In this document: positions 1 to 9,143 of the stretch, piece by piece
Numbering within the stretch: position 1 is the first letter of the stretch
Layout of the letters: each line of letters opens with the position of its first letter
NCBI GenBank assembly: GCA_029959195.1
Contig: CP114126.1
Coordinates: 434,001-498,000, forward strand
Reading direction: 5' to 3'
Length of the DNA stretch: 64,000 nucleotides
From: Dictyophora rubrovolvata
Taxonomy: Eukaryota; Basidiomycota; Agaricomycetes; Phallales; Phallaceae
Notes under the pieces: model-generated
Databases searched by the model: none
What the model was told of the DNA's origin: nothing
What the model saw: only the letters and a program-made list of their open reading frames with translations
Program-made: the position numbers and the translations under genes

Positions 1-2301
1 GTGTAAGGTTAGAAGATGTCCCTCGGTACTAAAAACCGTATTTGAATCATCGGAGTGAATAACATTGTCTTCATCAAACAAAAGATATAGGTACTGTACA
101 AATATCGTTAGTGCTTGTTGTGGTATCTTCGAGCTGTAACAATACCTTCAACGTCTCGCTTAGGACGAATGATTCCATCCTGTCATCACGTTGATTTGTT
201 AAGAGGTTTTCGATAGAAGCAAGTCCGCAATCCACTTTAGATCGGGAAAGAATATCATTAAACACACGTTCACCAATGTCGAGATACATAGAATCCCGAG
301 TAGCCTATGAGCTAAGATTAACCCTGTTTAAAATCATCATTTGTCGAGCTTACTCGATATAAATAGTATGTGGATTCAATAAATTCTTGATATCTCTTGG
401 TAAACAAAGCCAAAGCAATGAGGACAAAAGACGTACCAGGGCGAAGCGGATACTGCCACGCGGATGGCAATCTTGTGTTGAGATCAAAAACTTCGGGTAT
501 CGCTGAAAATCTTCTCCAGATGTTCCAATCTTTGGACAAAAAATGAATGAATGACATTGGATATCCCAATAGACTACTCGCTTACAGATCAGATGCGATT
601 TAATGGCATTTTGAACATCTCCGGCAAGTACCTAGATTATTATTATTACTCAACTTGTAGGCAACGATTAGAGATAACACCACCTGTAGACCGCTCCAGA
701 AAGAGCTTAATGAATCAGCTGATGCATAGGCAAGAGCCCCGGTCTTCATATTGACTTGTCTAAACTTGAAAGGAAAACTTGTGTCAACGCTGAGTACCCT
801 AACCAGGTTCAACGTACCCAGAGACCTTCCTCTCCACGGTTATACCTCATAATATTGCTATATGCCTCCGTCCAAACATCCAGAAATTCAACTTCACCTA
901 AATTCGTTTTGAGTCATACAGCGTAGAAATGTTTATTATGCTTACCACTCAGTATATACCACTTGAGGGCATACTCGTAGAAGCTGTCTACGCCGGCACC
1001 AATTCCCGTTACGTCAGATAGCCACAGCTGTAAAAAATGAACATGTTAAACAAATGGAGGGAAAGAAAAGTAAGTACCCCTGTAACAGCGTGAATTGTAT
1101 TACCAACCAAGCCGATATCGGACTTTCTATTCCAGATAGCGAAAAATGCTTTGTATGCGGCGTCTTCAAAGCGAGGATCACTAGTCAATCGGCTTAAAAT
1201 GCCGAATTCGATTATTAAAGACCCAGCTCCAGCTGTACCTGTCGCAAGGTATATATATATATATATATATATATCACAAGTTCAATAATATAGCAAACTC
1301 ACAGGTCCATGCAGTTTCTCCTGGTAGAACACCGTATCGTAGATTAACCTTATAAGGACTTAGAACTTCAAAACTAAAAGGGACAAAGCTAGTACTCGAG
1401 CATAAGGTATGCCTGTGGGCGTTTGAAAGGCAGGCAAAAGTCGTTGACCAAGATCGTAAGCAAGATGTAAAAGCTGAATGGAGAGAAAAAAATGGTTAGT
1501 TCAGGCAAAAATCAGGATTGTAGACATGGAAATGGAACGCTCACTTCTCCCTTGTACCATTTCAAATAAAATTTATGGTTGTGATTAGATGCAAATTGAT
1601 GGGCGGAAAGCAAGCCGCCTAGAACACGAATATTTGTTTCAAAGACTTGTGGCCGTGTGTTTAGATCGAAAGAAGGGACCACATTAATTACGTTTTGAAC
1701 AGCTTGGGCGAATCCCTTTCGGTCATTTAAGACGACAAAGGTGTCCAGTGCGTCAATCAATGTAACAGAAAAGTTTCCATTCACATCGTTGACGGACCAA
1801 TCGTCTCTGTAGAGAATATCACTATCAATGCATGGTTCTGACGCATGGGCTGGTTCACTGACGGGTCATCGTTTGGGCCCCGACCAATGCAAGACAGCGG
1901 CCGTAGCTGGCGACAGACAAATTAACATGATGGTGGTGTGTCTAATGTGTAATGTATAGCATACCTCGTCCATAGGGTAGGCTAAAATAGAATAACAGTG
2001 TGATTCCTCATCAAGAAGATGTTGTCTACTAACCATGCTGCATGTAATTGTCGAAGGCATGCGTCCAAAGGTCTCTGACTTTCTCCCTGAACAAATAAAA
2101 TAAAAGTGAGTAAAAAAGGTTTATCAAACAAGTAGTCGTTCACCTGAAAGTGAGTTTCCTGGATGTTGACCAAATGGTCACTGCAGGCTGCATTTCTAGT
2201 AATTCATCCCACTCCCAAAACCATTTCGGACTTGCGTACGGCAGCAACAAGAGTAGAATAAGAGTAAGAGCACTGCATCGACGATATCGAGCAAAACTCA
2301 T
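1..2301 (-). CDS. EDEM/Htm1-type GH47 alpha-mannosidase-like protein (3' end beyond the window)
   Basis: Glycoside hydrolase family 47 protein of the EDEM/Mnl1 branch. In yeast and animals these act in the ER lumen, trimming mannose from misfolded glycoproteins and marking them for ERAD. The ATG at 2301 starts a signal peptide (MSFARYRRCSALTLILLLL). The first intron, 2143-2087, joins T-F-R to EKVRDLWTHAFDNYMQ, and AYPMDE follows. The intron 1862-1807 restores GPNDDPDDWSVNDVNGNF, running into the family hallmark SVTLIDALDTFVVL and VFETNIRVLGGLLSAH. Further exons reach the C-terminal hallmark RMESFVLSETLKVLLQL near 190-120. There the Phe-Phe usual in EDEMs reads Phe-Val. The rest of the C-terminus lies left of base 1. 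Many short introns; one carries a TA microsatellite. Family assignment is firm; enzymatic activity versus lectin role cannot be decided here. Confidence 0.9.
1250..1274. repeat. (TA)n microsatellite in an EDEM intron
   Basis: About twelve TA units in a row inside the minus-strand GH47 gene, in non-coding sequence between exons. It is a likely length-polymorphic marker with no coding effect. Confidence 0.9.
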
Positions 2302-2658
2302 ACCAAACCACAAGACGTGGTCAAAATTACTGTTAATTTGGTATACGTGTCCGAGCTTGATCCCTGAAGGCCTGACGCGCGGACGGCTTAGCCAATGGGC
2401 GATGACTATATTTACCTAACCATGGGGTGCACCCTCTGCACTAGATAGTAAAATATCGCTTCTGCTTTTCCTTTATCTGAGACAGTTTTTGGTAAAATTC
2501 CGTTTGCTTTCCTTCTGAGATGTAGATGGATTTCACTGTTCTTTTCGTACGGAATTTACGGACTTGCATGAAAGCTAGTAACTAGCGCCGCTTCAAGTTA
2601 TGGCAGTGATATTGAATATCGTCGGTCATTGTCAACCCAAGTACCACGTCTCCCGAGA
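2302..2658. promoter_or_regulatory. Divergent promoter between the EDEM-like and ZNRD2-like genes
   Basis: This 357-bp gap separates two start codons pointing away from each other. It contains a CCAAT pentamer near 2391 and pyrimidine-rich stretches near 2460-2515. No further gene or repeat is visible. Confidence 0.5.
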
Positions 2659-3748
2659 ATGAGCAGAATCTTAGATGTCTCAAACAAATTAGGCGGGTAT
2701 CTCCTCCAAGGTTACATCCTCACAGATGAACTATGTCCCACTTGTTTGATTCCTATGCTGCGGACGCCGGCCCACGCTCGTCAGCCTCAGCTTTTGTTTT
2801 GCAGTCAATGTTCCGACTTAGTACCAAAAGGTAAAGCCAATGATGTCATTAATCAAACAAAAAGGGCTAATAATGCACAAATAGCAACTGAGCATCAGCT
2901 AGTTCCCAGCGACAACAATGTCGATAAGAACGTCCTGAACAGGCCTGTCCCTCAGACATCTTCCGAGCCGGAGTCCCCAACTCTTGCTCAGCCTTCCGAC
3001 AATCCAGAAATATTACGCCGACGTCTTCAATCAGACAGTGCATCTGCTGTGATAGGTAACCGCATGCTGAAGGGCTGGGCTATGCTAGCTGAAGAATGTC
3101 CGAATGAATCTTGTTACGGCATCCCGCTAGTACGTTCGCCAAAATCTGCAGCAGTAAAAGATAAGAGAATGGTATGGTGCTGTTATATTAATATCTTCGC
3201 TTCTTTTTTTCTTGAATTAGCGTAGGAATGCGTTGTTTGTGGCAGCATTTACGTGCACGAGCGAACAGCCGGTGGTCAGGTTATTTTGACGAAGCAAAAC
3301 CAAGCATTAACGACTATAATCACCCCGGGGGCTTCGAACAGCGTATATACCCATGTTTCCCCATCTTCATTTGCGGAGGATTATATAGCCAGTCACGAAA
3401 TTTCGTCGAAATCGCAACATTCAGTAGATAAAATCCCCCATGACACTTCGGCGGCAGGACAACATGCCTCAGTAAACGTGTGTTAATGTTTTGTTTGGTA
3501 ATATGAAATGAGCTGGGGGTCGCAAACAATGTATTTAGGCAAAAACACCCCTCATATCCACCATAAGCATCACCATAGCCGCTTTACAAGACAGTCTTCA
3601 AGTGCTTTCCACTCGCCTATCCTCTGTCGCCAGCATTTCACCCCCAGATCATATTCTTCTAGGCGAACTGGCCCATTCCATTGGGCAGATATCGTCAACA
3701 TTGGAGGTCGTAATTACACTACACACACAACAAAAAAAGCAGCTGTAG
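2659..3748 (+). CDS. ZNRD2 / Sjogren autoantigen p27-like zinc-ribbon protein
   Basis: Matches the Auto_anti-p27 family. These small proteins bind zinc through Cys pairs; the human member is ZNRD2. Exon 1 is 2659-3171, starting MSRILDVSNKLGGYLLQGY. It carries a first zinc unit (CPTCLIPML and FCSQCSDL) and the start of a second (GWAMLAEECP, IPLVRSP). Exon 2 starts at 3226 after a GTATGG...GTAG intron and supplies the second pair, ECVVCGSIYV. A third exon, beginning at 3568 or 3579 and ending with TAG at 3748, gives ALQDSLQVLSTRLSS and ELAHSIGQISSTLE, which resembles the family's C-terminal helix pair. The middle (about residues 60-130) is Ser/Pro/Asn-rich and probably disordered. The exact exon 2/3 joint is uncertain. 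Function in fungi is not established. Confidence 0.75.
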
Positions 3749-3918
3749 TTAATAGAGTAGGGTTTAGTTTAACCTTATTAATTGACATTTAACCTTGGCC
3801 TTGCCAGAGACACGTGTTTACCAACACAATATGTCAATAAATAAGATACATGAGGCGAACGAGCCTTTGCCTGGGTGTTATTTAATAGTTAAAGGGTTAT
3901 TGAGGTCATTTAAGAACA

Positions 3919-5142
3919 TGCCTCGCTTTCTTTCGCCTTTCAGACGTAGAGACCGTGAAGGGGAGTATATTGACTCGCACCCAGGCTATTACGACAATTA
4001 CCAATATCTTCGATCAGCTACTCCCAGTGGCGATTCGCAGAGGAATAGTTTTTCACCCAAACATAGACATGTAAGGTTCCACGGATGCACAAATTTGAGG
4101 TGTCTAATCATATCAGAGAGATGTTGTGTATGCCAATGCCAACGAACGTGCAGAAGACTATGTGATACCCTCGTCCAACATCGAAAGTTATCCCGGTGCA
4201 CTTGCAGGACGTCGAAACAGGGCCGATGGCTATTCAGACACCAGTTTTACCGATTCCGATGTTAGATACGCGAGACATAGATCACAAACTCCACACACTC
4301 ATGTCTCAGACCCCACGCCATACGTTGAAAGATTGACATCGCAAGAATCATATCATGCACTACCACCCCAGGCCCGCCCATATCCAGTGCGGAGTTCACC
4401 AGAGAGACCACTGACCCCGGTATATCGTCATTCATCTTCCACTCCAGTACCACGGGATCTTGAAGAACTTGATCTATCCGATATTCAAGAGATGCCGGTC
4501 ATCTCAGAAGAACCACGACGAATATATGCTAAACCGGGCGAATCGATTACTATCAACGGGGTTCAAATTGAGTTTCAAGGAAACGGGAGACGCACACGTC
4601 ATCACGGAGGCCACAATAAACGAGCTCATTCTAAGGCGCGATATACGGATGGCTATGCTTCCGATGTAAGCGAATGCTTTGTAGAGGAATTTTTGCAAAC
4701 CCAACCTTTCCTTTTGAAGGGATCTTTATTCGAAGACCAGCCCATAATAATCAAGGCAGATCCACGTACTGAAATACAGGTATGATATTCGAATCATAAT
4801 AATTAAAAACTGACCCGGAATAGATAGGAAACGATCGTGATGGATATATACCCTACCAGCACTACTATACACCTGATAAAAGACGACATCATAAGAGCAG
4901 GAGCCATCACCGTCGGGATCATGATCCTGAGGAAGTGTACATCGTTCCTGCTGGCGCTAACGTCATTTTTGTTGATGAGGACGGAAGGGAATTACACAGG
5001 TTTGTCGATGACATTGATATTGAGGGTCGTTTAACACAGATATAGGGTCGGCGACTTCGACGAGGACAGATACTCGCGAAGAAGGAATTCCAGAGTGCAT
5101 GCTAACCGTCAGGCCGATGGTTCATATGTTATTGACTTGTAA
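3919..5142 (+). CDS. Conserved-looking disordered protein of unknown function
   Basis: I do not recognise a named domain. The model starts MPRFLSPFRRRDREGEY, splices at 4071 (GTAAGG) to an exon beginning RDVVYANANERAEDY, runs to 4782, splices to IGNDRDGYIPYQHYYTP, then a last intron leads to VGDFDEDRYSRRRNSR and TAA at 5142. Most of the protein is polar, rich in Arg, Ser, Pro, Tyr and His. Two short segments look folded and similar in style: ESITINGVQIEFQG and ANVIFVDEDGRELH, each a Gly/Asn turn between beta-type hydrophobic residues. No signal peptide or membrane segment is visible. The splice joints keep frame across all exons, which supports a real gene. Confidence 0.65.
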
Positions 5143-5270
5143 GGCTGGGGAATGTTTTCTATTACAATGCTTGGGATTCCATTCCGGGGTGGTGGTGCAA
5201 TGTTGTGAAGCTAATTTTGAGATCACCGATAAATTTACGGGATATATTTTGCTTGAAAGTAGCTATACCG

Positions 5271-6316
5271 CTATTTTTTTCTCTCGAAAGTTCTTTTTTT
5301 GATGCTCGAAGGAGAGTCGATCCCCTCCGCAGATTTGATCTCGCGCCCTGAAAGTCTCAAAACACCTCCTTTGAAACGACCTACGCCCATCGACAGACCG
5401 CGTTCCCTTTTCCGTCGGTCGACAGTTTTTTCTATATGGTATAATTTTCGCAGGCTAGAATGATAATTTCCTGCTTCCTTAGCCTTAAAGAGGTGAAGTA
5501 ATGTTCATTGGTGATCGACCTGAAAGAGAACAAGATCAAACCTCTGCCAACGCCCTTTCGCGTCTTTTATTCTCTTTCGACAACAGCCCTTCGCGTACAA
5601 ATTTGTTTGCATGATTCCTTTCTTCTTTTCGAATCAGTGCTTCTCCTTTCCCTAATCTAACATCTCCCCGCAATTCCAGCACACGACCAGTCAGGGCTTT
5701 TCGCTGTTGAGCAGTGGAAGTTGTTGTTTCGTTTTTGAGGGATCCAGAGAAAAGTTCTGTGTGTATTAAGCGATGCAATAATGCATCATTCCGGACATTT
5801 GACCTTCAAGAAGTTAAGTCAATCCTAGACGTGAAAAGTAATGATTAACGAAACCCACTCTTCAGATCCGTCGTCTTCAAGGTTGACCTCATGGCGTGAT
5901 TCCTTGAGTTTGGAAACCTTGGAGGACTTAACGTAATAGGTGATCAGCGCAAAATGAGGGTGTTCTTTCATGTACATACCATGAATGGTTCTTTGCGCTG
6001 AATCAGGGGTTTCTTTGACAGGGGATCGTCGAAGATGACGACTTCAAGTTCTATATAGCTGTTAACGAGTGCAAGAATGTCAAATAACTTGTGAACCTTC
6101 TCCATGAGTTTTTGAAACCTGTGGGATCGCATCGCAATTTGAAAAGGCGTCAGAAAAACCCAACCATTCGTCCTCTTCTAAATCATTTGGAACACTAGAC
6201 TTTATTCCGGAATCCGGTTTCGTGTGTTCGCGTGAACGAAAAGTAGAAAACTGAGCTAAAAAATCCTGTCCTTGTTTTTCCAGCAAAGAAAGAAGTGTTT
6301 CTCCATCTTCTTCCAT
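5271..6316 (-). CDS. FAF1: Faf1-like pre-rRNA processing factor
   Basis: Faf1 in yeast is a nucleolar protein of the small-subunit processome needed for 18S rRNA maturation. The start MEEDGETLLSLLEKQGQDF at 6316 opens an acidic N-terminal half ending DEWLGFSDAFSN. Middle exons read VVVFDDPLSKKPLIQRKEP. The next exon gives LHRLIHTELFSGSL, QRRK-like AQQRKALTGRVLEL and a Lys/Arg/Glu-rich helix. An intron with donor GTTTGATC and acceptor CTTTAAG joins to AKEAGNYHSSLRKLY and MGVGRFKGGVLRLS, the conserved family tail, and stops with TAG at 5271. Without that intron the frame would end early, just before the conserved tail. It is divergent from the next gene with only about 70 bp between start codons. 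Confidence 0.75.
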
Positions 6317-6386
6317 GACGGTCAAGGTACTAACTTGTCTGGCTTACATAAACACAAATGGTTGCCATGTGTTATGTAATGTGTCG

Positions 6387-7148
6387 ATGTCCCGACGTAA
6401 ACCTTCCTCAAAAAATTCTTCCTCTATCCACAAAGAAGAAATTCCTGAAGACGAGCAATGGAGACTTATAAAGCAAACACAACTGTTAGAGAACACCGGC
6501 TCCAGTTTAAAACCCGAACCTCTTCTAGATTTACCGGATGAAATTTTCAACAGCATTCTCCTCATAATACCCTTTACTTTCATTTATTTGATGATGGACA
6601 TGTGCGTATTGTATATTATACCTCTTCCCAGACTTGACCAACGATGAACCAGACTTATTCATAATCAATACGGTAGACATCCAAGCGTCGCAGATTTTGC
6701 TTGGAGATTACTTTCGGTTATACCATGTACGTCCGCACTATGTAGGAAGGACTAGTGACTAAGAGATGTGCAGGCCTATCAATTTTAATATTTTATGGTG
6801 AGCGCGGTTACAAGGTTAAGCAATTCGATTAACTCACTGCGCTAGGGCAGTAAACCGTTATAGACACCGAAGGCTTGTGACGTTGGGGCTGTTTGTCGCC
6901 TCCATCTTAGTTGGCACGAGATTGATTTGGTTAGTCAATCGTGCTAATTGGCTCAAGGTTATCCGTCAAGTTCGTAATTTTTGGCTCTCCTATTTAATGC
7001 AGCCGTTACTGAAGAGCTCTCTAGGGGCCTCCTTTAGCAACCTTATGGATCTTCACAATCGCTATTCTAGATTTAGTCCCAGCAGTTGCTGGATTACTCA
7101 TAGTAGCTTTGTGGTTCTGGTGGAGCGGTATGAAGTTGATTTTTTAAA
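6387..7148 (+). CDS. DUF7719-type multi-pass membrane protein
   Basis: Uncharacterised fungal membrane protein, likely four transmembrane segments. The N-terminal 50 residues are polar (MSRRKPSSKNSSSIHKEE), then LPDEIFNSILLIIPFTFIYL forms the first membrane segment. Short exons follow: LTNDEPDLFIINTVDIQAS, a very small one near 6775-6800, then VTLGLFVASILVGTRLIWL with the charged motif VNRANWLKVIRQ. The last exon, after the acceptor at 7024, gives PPLATLWIFTIAILDLVPAV and LLIVALWFWWSGMKLIF before TAA at 7148. Membrane order and the ending resemble the DUF7719 family from memory. The small internal exon borders are uncertain. No catalytic residues are evident; location in a cell membrane is inferred only from hydrophobicity. 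Confidence 0.65.
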
Positions 7149-7464
7149 AAAATATACATAGTTCAATGTATCGCCTTGGCATTCTGCCCTTCCACATGAA
7201 ACTCTCCTGAAAGGACGCTCACAGATGAAGGAAGGCGAAGTAATATCGACATAAATATTTATCTTTGCTCCATGATACGCCTGTTTTGGAATGGAAGCTT
7301 TATTCCAGAAGGCACCTTGTAGGAGCAGTGGGAAGATATACGAAAACCACTTGCACATAATTTCGAGCGCGAAAAAGCGCAGGAGGGGCAGAGAGGTCAG
7401 ATATATGTGAGAAGATGGTGTAAATAAATGCTAACAATAGATATATGCAACGAACGATGTTGGA
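7149..7464. other. Tail-to-tail intergenic stretch
   Basis: Non-coding gap of 316 bp between two convergent genes. An exon-like open stretch at 7331-7402 has splice-like borders but cannot be joined to any frame. I see no gene here. Confidence 0.5.
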
Positions 7465-8993
7465 TCAAGTAGGCTCATTCTGGTGCAGCTCAACAGCTAA
7501 AATTTCGACTTTACTCTGGAAAACAAGTGAAGCTTTGAACGCACGTGTAAATGAAAACATACACGATAAGTACGCGTCCTTCCTTCCAAAACGCGTTCGA
7601 GGACACTTATCTGCCACTTTAATCTTTTCGGCAGCATCCTCTGAATCCCTGCCCGATGCTTTTGTACTCGTTCAGTAAAGGCCTTTTTAAAAAATAAATC
7701 ACTGTTTCAAAAGAATACTTTTTATTGAAACACTTACTTTGAAAATACGATCATCTCTTGCGAAATAATACGACTGAAAAATTCTTATTAGTTAAGTTAA
7801 CGGGAAAAGAGGAACGCTGACAGGAATAGATTCCCCATCAATATAATTTAACGAAGTCGTCCAAGCGGCGAGCAAAAGTAGGTCAACCGTGGCATTCGAT
7901 ATGCTAGTAGAGGATTAGTATGCAATCGCCATGAAAGTCTCGAAAAACAGACTAGTCTTCGAGGGCTGCTATTAACGTAGCTTTCCCCAACTCTTTCGTA
8001 GCAAACTTCCGAACTGCTTGATCAGCGCAGTCGACCGGTTTTCCTTCCCCTCCGGAGCGCAGTGCTAAAGCAACTGTAGCAGTCTGAGCCCAGACCCACT
8101 TCTCACCTTCACTCATGATTAGACATTGCATAAATGAAGCGATCAGATCTTTTTGGCTCTGCTGTAGGCCGTAGTCTATGGCTAATTTCAAATTTATCCC
8201 TATAAAGACAAAAATAAGCCAAAGACACAGCCGATCGAAAAGAACAATACTAACGGAGAGCTTTCAGTAACGATTTGGTTTGAGGTTTCTGCAAGTCCTC
8301 ATCTTCAAGATGATTTACAAATCGACTAAGAGCCCCGACGAGTAAAATAGCAACGTCACGATGGCTTTTTCCAATCCTCATTGCATGAAGCAAGGGTGTT
8401 GCATCCCCTGTCCGTCGTAGTAGTAGCTGTGGAAGGATGTCATAAGTTGACAGCATGATAAGGCATTTCATACAGACATGAAAAGCTTTGTCCCTTCAAA
8501 TAATTCATTTAAATGTTAGATATGACAAGGAAAAACTAGTACCGTATCTCCATTAAGAACACAATATCTTTGCGTTCGATGGCACGAAAAATTTCAAACG
8601 CTTGAGGCTCTCTCCAGTTAGTAGAAGCTAATCTCGTGTTTCCGAATCTCAGCAAAGATCCAGTGGAACTGCTGGCGTCCGAACTGTTGGACTGTCGTCG
8701 CTTCATTTTGGACGGAGACTGTTCGAATGCAGCGTCGTCTATGGAAAGTCTCGACCTTTGGAAGGCTAGTTCCTTTTGAAGAGCTTCAAAAGATATGCTA
8801 CTTGCTTCACGAGAAATAAAAGCTAACTATGCTCAAAGAACTTGTAATTACTTCAGGAAATACGGAAGGACTTACATATGGATGGCAGACGTAATGGCAA
8901 GCATGGCCTACTTGTTATGGAAACTCGTCGGGGTTGAGACGGGGTACAGAAATCTTCATCAAGGGTAAACAAGACATAGCTGTTGTTAAACAT
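7465..8993 (-). CDS. Conserved helical protein of unknown function
   Basis: No named domain recognised. The start MFNNSYVLFTLDEDF is at 8993. A Ser-rich N-terminal region (SPSKMKRRQSNSSDASSS) precedes a long helical core: EPQAFEIFRAIERKDIVFLM, LLLRRTGDATPLLHAMRIGK, HRDVAILLVGALSRFVNHLE, then LKLAIDYGLQQSQKDLIASF and EGEKWVWAQTATVALALRSG. The core resembles tandem alpha-helical repeats. After KELGKATLIAALED an intron (GTCTGT...CTACTAG, with TACTAAT branch) leads to YISNATVDLLLLAAWTTSLN, then SYYFARDDRIFK, AFTERVQKHRAGIQRM and finally SKVEILAVELHQNEPT before TGA at 7465. The 3' exons lie opposite misleading plus-strand open frames. All joints keep frame. I recall similar sequences as fungal hypothetical proteins, without a known role. 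Confidence 0.7.
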
Positions 8994-9143
8994 CTTTCAA
9001 TAATGTCGCGATACACAGGTGTTTGTCCTCATAGCCCCGGCCGGACCGAATAATTATGTAATGACGTATTTGTTATATATGTAACCTTCTTTTAGCGGAC
9101 TTTCCCTCAACTTTCCCTTTGATCGTGTTTCCTTTGTCCAATC

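Noticed and set aside
3508-3792. Plus-strand open frame rich in His and Ser
   Set aside because: It overlaps intron 2 and exon 3 of the ZNRD2-like gene in another frame; the other frame encodes the conserved helix pair.
7331-7402. Exon-like plus-strand stretch (EQWEDIRKPLAHNFE) with AG and GT borders and a TGCTAAC branch site downstream
   Set aside because: No frame connects to an upstream start or a downstream exon without a stop; probably chance.
7445-7678. Plus-strand open frame of 77 codons
   Set aside because: It lies opposite the 3' exons of the minus-strand gene 7465-8993, whose exon chain has frame-keeping introns; the plus frame has no recognisable partner exon.
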